Assembly (NCBI GenBank): GCA_963698435.1
Contig: CAVOQV010000005.1
Coordinates: 186,001-250,000 of the forward strand
Origin: Sva-07 sp963698435
GTDB taxonomy: Bacteria; Actinomycetota; Acidimicrobiia; Acidimicrobiales; Ilumatobacteraceae
Reading direction: 5' to 3'
DNA length: 64,000 bases
A model generated the notes under the pieces. The model was not told the origin of the DNA and did no database searches. It saw only the letters and a program-made list of their open reading frames with translations. The translations under genes and the position numbers were made by a program. Position 1 is the first letter of the stretch; each line of letters begins with the position of its first letter. Shown here one piece after another: positions 17,899 through 28,488 of this stretch.

Positions 17899-18675
17899 TC
17901 ACTTCGGCGGCATCCGGATGCCGCCGTCGACGCGAATGGACTCGGCGTTCATGTAGCTGTTGGTGATGCACTCGAGCACCATCGACGCGAGCTGATCGGG
18001 GTCGCCGAGACGCTTCGGGAACAAGACACCCTTCTGGAGGTTCTCCTTGAACGCTTCGCTCGCGTCACCTTCGCCGTAGATCGGGGTGTCGATCAGGCCG
18101 GGGGCCACGGTGTTGACGCGGATGCCGACCGCGGAGAGGTCGCGGGCGACGGGGAGGGTCATGCCGACGACGCCGCCCTTCGATGCCGAGTAACTGGCCT
18201 GGCCGATCTGACCATCGAACGCGGCGACCGACGCGATGTTGACGATGGCACCACGCTCGCCGTGCTCGAGCGGCTCGGTCGTGCTCATGGCGGTGGCGGC
18301 CACGCGGATGCAGTCGAAGGTGCCGATCAGGTTGATCGCGATGACCTTCTTGAAGGCGTCGAGGTTGGCGGCCGATTCGAGGGTGCCGTCCTTGCCGATC
18401 GTGCGCTGCGCCCAGCCGATGCCGGCAGAGTTGACCAGCACGCGAACGGGACCCATCGACTTCGCCATTTCGACGGCGTTGACGATGTCGTCGGTGTTGG
18501 TGACATCGACCTTGCAGAACGCCCCGCCGATCTCGTCGGCGAGTTCGTTGCCCTTGTCCTCCTGCAGGTCGGCGATGACGACCTTGGCACCGTGGGCCGC
18601 CAGCATGCGAGCCGATGCCGCACCGATCCCCGATGCTCCACCTGTGACGATTGCGCTTGCTCCAGAAATGTCCAT
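17899..18675 (-). CDS. SDR family dehydrogenase (HSD10 / 3-hydroxyacyl-CoA dehydrogenase-like)
   Basis: A 258-aa short-chain dehydrogenase: cofactor motif VTGGASGIGAASA, NSAGIG, catalytic Ser in IASVAAFDG and YSASK with the catalytic Tyr and Lys. The GERGAIVNIASVAAF...GQASYSASKGG pattern resembles type-2 3-hydroxyacyl-CoA dehydrogenases, suggesting fatty-acid or branched-chain acyl-CoA oxidation. The ATG at 18675 follows a TAGCTT box by 8 nt. It converges on the ArgJ gene with a 13-bp gap. Confidence 0.87.
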   Translation of the reverse strand: MDISGASAIVTGGASGIGAASARMLAAHGAKVVIADLQEDKGNELADEIGGAFCKVDVTNTDDIVNAVEMAKSMGPVRVLVNSAGIGWAQRTIGKDGTLESAANLDAFKKVIAINLIGTFDCIRVAATAMSTTEPLEHGERGAIVNIASVAAFDGQIGQASYSASKGGVVGMTLPVARDLSAVGIRVNTVAPGLIDTPIYGEGDASEAFKENLQKGVLFPKRLGDPDQLASMVLECITNSYMNAESIRVDGGIRMPPK

Positions 18676-18756
18676 GGGGGCGAAAGCTATTCGCGGCGCC
18701 GCCCGATCGAGCAATCGGTCAGGAGCAATCGGTCGGCGAGGTTTCGCCCCGTCCGC

Positions 18757-21700
18757 TCAGGTGGGAGCCGGTCCGACCCCGTAGCGGGTGTCGACCACCC
18801 GATCGGGGACCACGGCGGCGTACGTCTCGGTACGGCTGAACCAGCCGGTCACGTCGACGAGGAACTGCGTGTTGCTGTGGGTGTAGATGCACACCGAACC
18901 ACGGGCACCGATGGTCGCGATCACGTTGTTCGCCGTGACTCGGCCAGCTGCGTAGTTCAAGTTCGCGGCGAGCGGGCGGGGCGTTCCGCACGGCCAGACC
19001 GTTGCGAACCCTCCGACCGACGGGTTGACCGCCGTGATGTTGACCGCCACCGATTCGGCATCCGCCGGAATCGTCGTGAGCTGGCCACCAACAGTCATCT
19101 GGCGGCCGGTCACCTGCACCTGCAACGGTTGGCTCGGACGGATCGGCGTCGGCGAGCCCAGGCCCTCGCGTGTGTCGACCCACCGCTGCGGGACCGCCGA
19201 CACGAACGCCGACGAGGCGGAGCTCGCGCCCTCGGTGAACCATCCGACGACGTCGACGACCAGATCGGTCGCGGCGTGGGCGTAGAAGCACAGCCGACCA
19301 TCGGCACCGAGCGGGGCGATTGCTCCGTTGGCCCTGATTTCTCCTGCGTTGTAGTTCAGGGTCGAGACCACCGGCCGGTCCACCCCACACGGCCACACCG
19401 TGACGTAGCCCGGGCCGCTCGGCGTGACGGCGGTGACGTTGATGGCAGCTGCGACGGCGTTGGCTGGGATTGCCAGGTTGGTTCCGTCGATCCGCTGCAC
19501 CCGAGCCCCGACCACCTGCAGCGTGACCGGCGAGTCGGGTCGCACCCGACCGCGTGCCACGCCGAGACCGTCTCGGGAGTCGATGAGTCGCTTCGGCGTG
19601 ATCGCCGTGAAACCGGACCCGGACGAGTCAGCAGGACCGAACCATCCACCGATGTCGATCACGGCGTCGGTGGCGGCATGGGAGTACACACACGTCTTGC
19701 CGCTGGCGTCGACCGGGGCGATGACGCCGTTGCCGTCGATCGCGCCACGCGTGTAGTTGAGACTGGAGGTCAGCGGGCGAGCCACCGAGCACGGCCACAC
19801 CGTCACGAACCCGGGGCCGGCCGGATCGACCGCGGCGACGTTCAGCGACACGGCGGTGACGTTGGCCGGGATCGTGGAGACGGTGCCGTCGGCAGCGGTG
19901 ACCGTCCGCCCAGCGACAGGGATCTCGATCCGTCGCGGCGGAGCAAGACGGCCGCCGATCGACGGCGACATCGTGACGAGCGACTGTCGGAGCCAGAGCG
20001 CGAACTCCGCCTGCCCGGTGGCGGTCAGGTGGACTCCGTCGCTGAACCATCGAACGCGTTCCGGGCCGGCGCTCGCCCCGTTCCAGTCGAGCACGGTGAG
20101 ATTCGACCATCGCGACCGTGCCGCGTTCAGGGCAGCATTGGTCGGCCCGTAGACCGATCTTCCTCCGCTGGTGCGAATGTCGGCCAGGTTGACCCACGCA
20201 ACCTGCCGGACACCGCGAGCGGTCAGTGCCCGCATCATCGCGTCGATGTCGGCGGTGACGTCACTCGACGGGTTGTACCCCAACTGCACGACGGCGAGCG
20301 CGGTGTTGATCGGAACCGATGCAGCAGCCTGCACCCCGCTCGGCGACGGCGGGGTCTTGTTGATGAAGCGGCCGTCGAGGACGTCGACACGCAGTGCCGG
20401 GAACGTCCCGTCGGTGAGCGTGCGGAACTCCGACGTCGTCGCCCCGGCGATCGAGTTCCCGACCGAATCGCCGATCAACGCCGCGGATGCGCCGACCGTG
20501 TCGCGGGTGATCACGCGCACGGTGAAACCGGGTGACAGGAGTCCGTTGGCGCCGCGAAAGTCCCAGGCCGGGATGCGGCGGGTGCCGCCCGTACCGCTGA
20601 GCACGATGTCGTTGAACCAGATGCCGTCGAACTGCCGGTTGGTGGACGAGGCCGCGTCGACCATCGTGGCGCCCGTCAACCTGCCGAGCCCGTACCGGGC
20701 GGCGAGCGTGTCGGCGTCGAGGATGCGCGTCCAGCGATGGTTCGGGATTGTTGGCGGTGCCGTCGCCGGGCGCGTCGTCGACCGGCGGGAACGCGCCGCC
20801 TGCGGTCCGCGGGCCGTTCGACGCCGAGAACTCGGTGGACACGATGTTGCCGTTCGGCCACTTGCGGACCTTGCCGGCGGTGGCCACGATCGCCGCATTC
20901 GTTCTGGCGTCCTCGACCGCTCTCGATGACGCGGTCGCCGTCGATCGTGTCGCCGCTCCGAAGTAGACCTGACACGACTGGGTGTCGCAGATGGCGTCGG
21001 ACCACCGTCCGGGCTGCAGCGCATACGACCGCGCCGCCACGGCCTGCGCCCGCACCGCTTGGGCTCCTCGGCCGCCACCGGCGTCGGCCCAGCTCGCCGA
21101 GATCTCCTTCGGCACCACGCCGCGGAGGTAGTCCTCGGTTCTTGACGTCGTTGATCACCCGGTTGCCGTACGATTCGCTGCGCACCTCGATCTGTGCCGC
21201 GGTAGTGGGTGACAGCGCCGCTGGCGTTGCACACCCCCAGCACGGAGTCCGGCGCCGCTGCGGAGTTCTCGCCGTTCGAGCTCGTGAACGCTGATCGGGC
21301 CGGTCCACGTTCCCATCGACGTCCAGGACGCCGTCGGAGCGCCACCGATCAGGCTGCGGGCCCGGGCAGCATCGTCGCCGTTCCAGATCCCGTCGGCAGG
21401 CAGCCTCTGATCGCCTTGCCAGTCGATCAGGCGAGCCTGCGTCAGATTGCCGAAACTGCCGTCGACGGCGAGCGTGGCGTCGCCGGAGATGCGGAACGCG
21501 TTGAGGAAGGTCTGGATCTGGCGGACGGCCGTGCTGTCGCTCGATCCCTTGGCGATCGGACCGGTGGGGACGATCAGGGTCGATCCGGACGGACAGGCGG
21601 CGCTGGAGGCGCGATAGACCTCGAATCGGTTCGCGGAGATCTCCTTCGCGTACATCGACCGTGCGCTCTGACCCTGCCACACGACGTTGCCGCTGCCGGC

Positions 21701-22012
21701 GACGACGCCGACGGTCGTCAGGCCGTCCAACGCCTTGAGCTGCACCCGGATGCGGGCCTGGACGTCGACGTCGCCGAGCGTTGTGCCACCGTAGTAGTGG
21801 TCCAGGATCCACTGCCACGACTTGTCCTGATCGACCGCCCATCCGTAGGCGCCCCACTGGCTCATTCCTCGCCCGTGACCGAATCCGGTTCCATCGACGA
21901 CCACGGCGATCACGTCGGACGGCGCCGCCGACGCAGTCGGCGTCGAGCCGGGCGCGAAGGTGAGGAGCGTCGCGCCGAGGACGGCAGCGACGACGAGTGC
22001 AGCTCGACGCAT
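18757..22012 (-). CDS. Giant secreted SpoIID/LytB - SGNH hydrolase - triple GWF-repeat protein, four apparent frameshifts
   Basis: About 1083 aa after correction. It has a signal peptide (MRRAALVVAAVLGATLL...ASA) and a SpoIID/LytB domain (GRGMSQWGAYGWA; YGNRVINDVKN; VVPKEISASW; AVRAQAVAARSYA; SASNGPRTAGG). Next is an SGNH hydrolase domain with Ser in LIGDSVGNS (about 20470) and Asp/His in DGVHLTATGQ (about 20030). Three repeats of about 125 aa end in GGWFG, VGWFT and TGWFS. SpoIID proteins cut or bind peptidoglycan glycan strands; SGNH enzymes remove acyl groups, so it may remodel the cell wall. The frame breaks near 21285, 21200, 21135 and 20745; 3256 nt minus four bases is divisible by 3. 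ATG 22012 follows TACAGT by 8 nt. Confidence 0.83.
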
Positions 22013-22145
22013 GTAACCGAACTGTAACGGAGGTGCGGAGGGTGGTCGCATCACGACGGGAGGTTCTTCGGCACGTTCAGCCGGTGACTTGACCGTGACT
22101 TGACGGCAACTTGACGATGACCTGCCGAACACCGACTCTCCGGTG

Positions 22146-22601
22146 TCACACCGTCTTCGGGATCGCACCCACAGCCAAACGGTCCACCAGATCGTTCATC
22201 GGGTCACCGCTGTGGCCCTTCACCCACCGAAAGCTCACGTCACCGGCGGTGACCAACTCGATCAACGGCTGCCACAGATCGACGTTGGCGACCGGCTTCT
22301 TCTGAGAATTGGTCCATCCGTTGCGTTGCCACTTGGCCCACCACCGGTCCTTGAAACAGTTCACGACGTACGTCGAGTCGGACACGATCTCGATCGGCAG
22401 CGCCGCGCCGTGTTCGTCGGCGAGGTGTGCGTGGGTTCGCAGAGCGTCGAGGACGGCGTGGATCTCCATCCGTTGGTTGGTGGTGTGGTCCTCACCACCG
22501 GCGCCGTGCGGTTCGCCGCTCGGTGCGACCGCCCACGCCCAGCCACCCGGACCCGGGTTCCCGCTGCAGGCACCATCGGTGTAGATCACGAGTCGCTCCA
22601 T
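22146..22601 (-). CDS. rnhA: Ribonuclease HI
   Basis: A 151-aa RNase H that degrades RNA in RNA-DNA hybrids. The four acidic metal ligands are visible: Asp in YTDGACSGNPGPGG, Glu in QRMEIHA, Asp in SDSTYVV and Asp in PMNDLVD; KGHSGDP provides the conserved His. Length is typical. The ATG at 22601 has a TAGGTT box 7 nt upstream. Divergent from aceE. Confidence 0.95.
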   Translation of the reverse strand: MERLVIYTDGACSGNPGPGGWAWAVAPSGEPHGAGGEDHTTNQRMEIHAVLDALRTHAHLADEHGAALPIEIVSDSTYVVNCFKDRWWAKWQRNGWTNSQKKPVANVDLWQPLIELVTAGDVSFRWVKGHSGDPMNDLVDRLAVGAIPKTV

Positions 22602-22758
22602 GCGCGGCAACCTATCTCTCGAGGAGCGTTCGGATCGTCGTGTTCCGCACGCTCGTCGAGGCACGTTCATGCCCGGTCGGCAGTCGAGAACATCCGTCAG
22701 GCCGCTGAATGGCCCGATTCGGTGCGTACCGATCGGTAACACTGCGAGACTGCCCGTC

Positions 22759-25485
22759 ATGATCTTCGACGGCCACGTGCATCAGCTGCCTGACATCGAT
22801 CCGACGGAGACGAAGGAGTGGCTGGACAGCCTCGATGCGGTCGTCGACGCACACGGCAAGACCCGGGCTCGCTATCTCCTCAGCCGCCTGATGGAGCGCG
22901 CGACCGCGAGCCAGGTGTCGTTCCCGGCCACGGTGTCGACGCCGTACGTCAACACGATCCCGCGCGAGCAGGAGCCGTGGTTCCCCGGCGACGAGCACAT
23001 CGAGCGACGGATCCGAGCGTTCATCCGCTGGAACGCGGCGATGATGGTCGTGCGGGCGAACAAGACCGCCGACGGCATCGGCGGCCACCTCTCGACGTTC
23101 GCGAGTTCCGCCTCGCTGTACGAGATCGGGTTCAACCACTTCTTTCGCGGCAAGGACGACGGCCGCCCCGGAGACCACGTCTACTACCAGGGCCACGCGG
23201 CACCGGGCGTCTACGCCCGCGCCTTCCTCGAGGGCCGCCTCACGGAGGACGACCTCGACCACTTCCGTCGCGAGATCGGTCGAGGCGGGCGCGGTCTGTC
23301 GTCGTATCCGCACCCACGGTTGATGCCCGACTTCTGGGAGTTCCCCACCGTGTCGATGGGCCTCGGACCGATCTCCGCGCTCTACCAGGCGCGGTTCAAC
23401 CGGTACCTCCAGAACCGGCACATCGACGACACCTCCGACAGTCGCGTGTGGTGCTTCCTCGGCGACGGCGAGACCGACGAGCCCGAAACCCTCGGCGCCA
23501 TCTCGCTCGCCTCGCGCGAGCAGCTCGACAACCTCGTGTTCGTCGTCAACTGCAACCTGCAGCGCCTCGACGGCCCGGTACGCGGCAACGGCAAGGTGAT
23601 CCAGGAACTCGAAGCCACGTTCCGGGGCGCCGGCTGGAACGTGATCAAGGTCATCTGGGGATCGAAGTGGGACGACCTGCTCGCCCAGGACAAGGACGGC
23701 GTCCTGCTCAACAAGATGAACACCACCGTCGACGGCGAGTTCCAGCGCTACGCCGTCGAGGATGGCGAGTTCATCCGCGACAGCTTCTTCGGCCCCGACG
23801 AGCGCCTGCGCAAGATGGTCGCCGACCTCAGCGACGACGAGCTGCGCAACCTGCCCCGTGGCGGCCACGACTACCGCAAGCTCTACGCCGCCTACAAGGC
23901 GGCCACCGAGAACCTCGGCTCGGGACGCCCGACGGTGATCCTGGCCAAGACGGTGAAGGGCTGGACACTCGGACCGGGCTTCGAGGGCCGCAACGCCACC
24001 CACCAGATCAAGAAGATGACCAAGGAGCAGATCCTCGCCATGCGCGACCGGCTGCACCTCGAAGACGTCATCAGCGACGAGGGACTCGACGCCGAGCACC
24101 CGCCGTACATCAAACTCGGCAAGGACTCGATCGAGTACCAGTACATGATGGAGCGCCGCAAGGCGCTGGACGGGTCGATCCCGAAGCGGACCACGGTCGC
24201 CCGACGGCCGCTGGAGTTGCCCGCCGACGGTCCGTTCGCCGAGATGCGAGCAGGGTCCAACGGCCAGGAAGTGTCGACGACGATGGCGTTCACCCGTCTG
24301 CTGCGGGGCCTGGCGCGCGACGAACACATCGGCCCACGGGTCGTGCCGATCATCCCCGACGAGGCCCGCACGTTCGGCATGGACGCGCTGTTCCGCGAGC
24401 TCAACATCTACGCGTCGCAGGGCCAGAAGTACGAGCCGGTCGACCACGACCTGCTGCTGTCGTACTCGGAGTCGACCAAGGGTCAGATCCTCGAGGAGGG
24501 CATCACCGAAGCCGGCTCGATGGCCAGCTTCATCGCGGCCGGCACGTCGTACGCCACACGTGGGGTGCCGATGGTGCCGTTCTACACGTTCTATTCGATG
24601 TTCGGGTTCCAGCGGGTCGGCGACCTGATCTGGCAGGCAGCGGACATGCGCGCCCGCGGGTTCATGATGGCCGCCACCGCCGGGCGAACCACGTTGATGG
24701 GCGAGGGCCTCCAGCACCAGGACGGCCACAGCCTGGTGCTGGCGTCGACCGTGCCGTTCGTGCAGGCCTACGACCCGGCGTTCGCCTACGAGGTCGGCGC
24801 GATCGTCCAGTCCGGCATGAACCGCATGTTCGGTGGCGGCCCGCCCGAGGTGACCGACGTCTTCTACTACATCACCTTGTACAACGAGAACTACGACATG
24901 CCGCCGCTGCCCGACACGCCGGGCCTCGCCGAGGCGATCGTCGAAGGGCTCTACAAGTGGGCCGACGCGCCCGACTGGCACGTCGACGCCGGCGACGCTG
25001 CTGTTCTCGGGCACGGCCCACACCGCTGCCCGTGAGGCGGCGGTCGAGCTGGCCGAGCACTACGACGTCGGCGTCGAGCTGTGGTCGGCCACGTCGTACA
25101 AGTCGCTGCGCGAAGAGGCGCTGGCCGCCGAGCGCTGGAATCGCCTGCATCCATCGCAGGAGCCACAGGTTCCGAGCGGTGGCGCAGATCCTGAGCGAGT
25201 CGCAGGGTCCGATCGTCGCCGTGTCCGACTTCATGAAGATCGTGCCCGAGCAGATCCAGCGGTTCGTCCCCGACCGCACGTTCGTGCCACTCGGCACCGA
25301 CGGCATGGGACGATCCGACACCCGCGAAGCGCTTGCGACGCCACTTCGAGGTCGACACCGGCCACATCGTGTTGGCCGTCCTCCAGGGCCTCCTGGCCGA
25401 CGGCAGGATCGAACCGTCGGTCGTCGCTGACGCCATCGCCCGCTACGACATCGATCCCGACGCCATCGACCCCTACCTGACCTGA
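22759..25485 (+). CDS. aceE: Pyruvate dehydrogenase E1, homodimeric type, three apparent frameshifts
   Basis: A thiamine-diphosphate enzyme that decarboxylates pyruvate and acetylates the E2 lipoyl group. The opening DPTETKEWLDSLDAVV, the ThDP motif (FLGDGETDEPET...NCNLQRLDGPVRGN) and the C-terminal DFMKIVPEQIQRFVP region are diagnostic. The frame breaks near 25000 (before LLFSGTAHTAAREAAVEL), near 25165 (before AQILSESQGPIVAV) and at about 25333 (an extra T in GCGCTTGCG, before RRHFEVDTGHI). With three bases removed the gene encodes 907 aa, the normal size. In actinobacteria AceE shares E2 and E3 with 2-oxoglutarate dehydrogenase; both partners are encoded at 9.3-12.2 kb. ATG at 22759 with a weak GAGACT box 7 nt upstream. 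Confidence 0.93.
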
Positions 25486-26870
25486 ACCCGGTCAGGGGTC
25501 GGGTCGTCAGACCGCGAGATTCCGTCCTCCTCGGACCGCGAGACTCGGTCTCCCTCAGACCCCTCGACAGACACCTCGACACCGGCGACGCCCACCCGAC
25601 CGATCCGAGCAGTGAGTGCCATCAGCAGGATGCCGAACGCAACGGCGAAGGAGCGGTAGGTGAACCACGAATGCACCGACGTGTGGTTGCGCAGCACGAG
25701 GTGCCAGACCACCGGGATCATGCAGCCGCGCCAGCGAGTACGAGGCGCGTCGCCACGGCCACGTCAGACCCCACGCCGGACCGCTGCGACGACCGCCGTT
25801 GCCCCGATGGCCGACCACCGACGAGCGTGGTCAGCGGTTGGTCACGCCACGCGTCGCGATGCCTCGCTCAGCGCGCCGAGAACACTGATGCGTCGGTGCC
25901 GTCGACGGCACCGCTGAGCCGCTCCTCGGCCTTCTCGGTGACGACGAATCGGACGGTGTCGAATCCGACGACAAGCGCTGCGACCATCCACTTCGTAGAC
26001 CCAGAGCCACCGAATCCTACGATCCAGCCGACGACCGCGGCGCCGGTTCGCGCACACCGCGCCGGCGACGCTCATCGAACCGACGGCGAGCACGGCTGCG
26101 CTGGCCACGACGAGCGCCCACGCAGCGTCGGGGTTGGTCAGGTCGCCGAAGAACTGGAACGCCGCGCCGCACGCGAAGGCAGCCGCCCCGTAGCGTTCCC
26201 CGGGTGGCGTCCGCGGTCAGCAACCACAGCAAGGCCGCGGCCACGCGGAGCGCGACGATCATGCCGATCGCGTGAACGAGGGCGCCGGGAAGGTCGATGA
26301 AGTCGGTGGTGACGACAGAGCGGAGCGAGCGCGAGCGTGGCCGGTCCGCTCGACCGATTCGGCGACCGGCTCGACCACACCCACGCGCCGGCGACGATCA
26401 CCAGGGCGATGCTGCGAGAATCCTGGTTCCCGGCAGACCCGACGGCGGCGACGGAGGGCCGCAGCGACGACAGTGCTCCCGTTCCAGTACCGGAAGTACG
26501 TCGTATCCACCCGTCAGTCCCTCGCCGTTGGCCCAGCCGAGCAGACTTGGGCACGGCGGTCTCGCACGGACCGAGGGTGGAGCTTCGAACGGCGGATCTC
26601 GAACGTCCCGCACCCGGGTCCGGACCCCCAGCCCGATCGTCATCGTTTGCACTCGCTGTACCCGTCGACCTGTCCACCGGTGAAGCCGACGTCGTACGAG
26701 CGTTCGTCGAGCTCGCCCACCACGATCGGCGTCACGGAGCCGATACATCGACGAAACGATCCGGGATCAGCGTCCGCCAGCACGACCAGTGACGAGCCGC
26801 GAGCACCGGCAGGCCGACGATGAGCGCCGACCATCGGAGAGACCGCGGCCCGCGACGACATGACCAGCAT
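25473..26870 (-). pseudogene. Broken membrane-protein locus (many frame changes)
   Basis: No single frame covers this stretch, but minus-strand pieces in alternating frames read as a hydrophobic multi-span protein: RWSALIVGLPVLAARHW near the start, then ALVIVAGAWVW, IGMIVALRVAAALLWLLTAD, ASAAVLAVGSMSVAGAV, and near the end FAVAFGILLMALTARIG. The last frame ends at 25473, 13 bp inside the aceE end. I could not assign a family. It sits between three frameshifts in aceE and one in the following gene, so a local cluster of insertion errors is more likely than true decay; a decayed gene cannot be excluded. Boundaries are approximate. Confidence 0.45.
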
Positions 26871-26902
26871 GATCGCACAGCCGACCTCGGTAACGTGGCC
26901 CC

Positions 26903-27488
26903 ATGCCTGGCACCCTCTACATCACGGGCGACACCGCGGCCGACAAGCTGCTCAACACCGACGCCAATGCGCTGCTGATCGGGATGCTGCTCGACCAGCA
27001 GGTACCGATGGAGTGGGCGTTCAGCGGTCCCGCGACGCTCAAGAAGCGGCTCGGACACCTCGATCCGAAGAAGATCGCAGCGATGGACGTCGAGGAGTTC
27101 GTGCACGATCTGCTGCGAGAAGCCGGCAATCCACCGCTTCCCCGGCTCGATGGGCAAGCGCATCCATGCCGTGTGCGAGGCGTTGGTCGCCGACTACAAG
27201 GGCAATGCCGTCAACATCTGGAAGGGCGTCGACGACGCCGACGAGGTCTACCGGCGGCTGCGAGCACTCCCCGGCTACGGCGACGAGAAGTCGAAGATCT
27301 TCATCGCGATCCTCGGCAAGTCGCAGGGCGTCGACCTGAACGGCTGGCGCGAGGCTGCCGGCAAGTTCGGCGACGACACGCCGCGCTCGGTCGCCGACGT
27401 CCACGACGAGGCGTCACTCGGCAAGGTGCGCGACTGGAAGAAGGCTCAGAAGGCCGCCAAGAAGGACAAACAGGACCGTCCGACCTGA
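26903..27488 (+). CDS. HhH-GPD-type base excision DNA repair family protein, one apparent frameshift
   Basis: About 194 aa after removing one base near 27120 (586 nt is one more than a multiple of three). N-terminal ITGDTAADKLLNTDANALLIGMLLDQQVPMEWAF, then in the second frame HRFPGSMGKRIHAVCEALV and the helix-hairpin-helix-like LPGYGDEKSKIFIAIL. This actinobacterial family resembles DNA glycosylases of the HhH-GPD fold; its lesion is not established. A Lys-rich tail follows. The ATG at 26903 is 6 nt after TAACGT at 26891-26896, so probably leaderless. Confidence 0.82.
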
Positions 27489-27582
27489 GTCGAGCGCTGC
27501 GCCGGCCAGCCCCACGGCGCACGAACCACTGGCGGTCATCCGGCCTGCTCCCGCAGCCAGTCGATAACGTTGTCCCGTTCCC

Positions 27583-28488
27583 ATGACCGCCCTCGAACAG
27601 CCTGCCCGACGACCATCGTCCGACGTTCTCCGTCCGATGGCGCAACGTCGGTCGATCTTCGGGCATGTTCGCGAGATCTTCCAGTTCCGTGAACTGCTCG
27701 GCACCCTCACCCGCAAGGAACTGACGGTCAGGTACAAGCACTCGACGCTCGGCTTCGTGTGGTCGATGATCCAGCCGCTGTTCCTGCTGGTGGTCTACAC
27801 CGCGGTGTTCGCGATTCTCGGCGCCGGTTTCCCACGCTTCGCCATCTGGGTGCTGTGCGGGCTGCTGGTGTGGACCTTTGCGTCGACATCGATGCTCACC
27901 GCCACCGTCTCGATCACCGCGAACGCGTCGCTCGTCGGCAAGGTGAAGTTCCCTCGAGCGATCCTTCCCCTGTCCAACGTCGGCAGTGCGCTCACCCACT
28001 TCGTGCTGCAGTCCATCGCCTTCGCCGGCGTGCTGCTGGTGACCCGCCACAGCGTCGACTGGACCTACATGTGGCTGCTGCCGATCGCGCTGTTCGTCGC
28101 CGTCCTCGTCGTCAGCGGGCTCGCGCTGCTCCTGGCCCCGCTGAACGTGATGGCCCGCGACACGATGCACCTGCTGGAACTGCTGGTGATGGGTTGGTTC
28201 TGGATGACACCGATCCTGTACCAGTACGAACGAGCCGTCCCGTTCCTCGAGCGCCACGGCATCCCGGGCGAGGTCATGCTGCTCAACCCGTTCACCTCGG
28301 TCGTGATCACCTTCCAGCGAGCGATCTACGGCACGTCGGAAGTCGACGGAATCGCACTGCTCCCCGACGAGGGACCGCTCTGGTACCTCGGCACGCTCGT
28401 GTTCACGGGAACCGTGGCCGTGGTCATCCTGGCCATCGCGTTGAAGGTCTTCGACCGCGCCGACGCCAACCTTGCCGAGGCGCTGTGA
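27583..28488 (+). CDS. wzm: Polysaccharide ABC transporter permease (Wzm-like), copy 1
   Basis: A 301-aa integral membrane protein with six predicted spans. The ABC-2 type opening is RELLGTLTRKELTVRYKHS, followed by LGFVWSMIQPLFLLVVY, both typical of Wzm/TagG permeases that pass lipid-linked glycans across the membrane. It overlaps the ATPase gene by four bases (GTGA), and the two form the transporter. It opens the surface-polysaccharide island. A TAACGT box lies 12 nt upstream of the ATG. Confidence 0.92.
   Translation: MTALEQPARRPSSDVLRPMAQRRSIFGHVREIFQFRELLGTLTRKELTVRYKHSTLGFVWSMIQPLFLLVVYTAVFAILGAGFPRFAIWVLCGLLVWTFASTSMLTATVSITANASLVGKVKFPRAILPLSNVGSALTHFVLQSIAFAGVLLVTRHSVDWTYMWLLPIALFVAVLVVSGLALLLAPLNVMARDTMHLLELLVMGWFWMTPILYQYERAVPFLERHGIPGEVMLLNPFTSVVITFQRAIYGTSEVDGIALLPDEGPLWYLGTLVFTGTVAVVILAIALKVFDRADANLAEAL

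Noticed and set aside
17704..20535. A 943-codon open frame on the plus strand
   Set aside because: It is antisense to the SpoIID-SGNH-repeat gene, lacks any domain, and has the His/Arg/Asp-rich composition of antisense frames in high-GC DNA.
22612..25023. An 803-codon open frame opposite aceE
   Set aside because: Antisense shadow of aceE: Val/His/Arg-rich, no recognisable motif, while the plus strand encodes an unmistakable pyruvate dehydrogenase.
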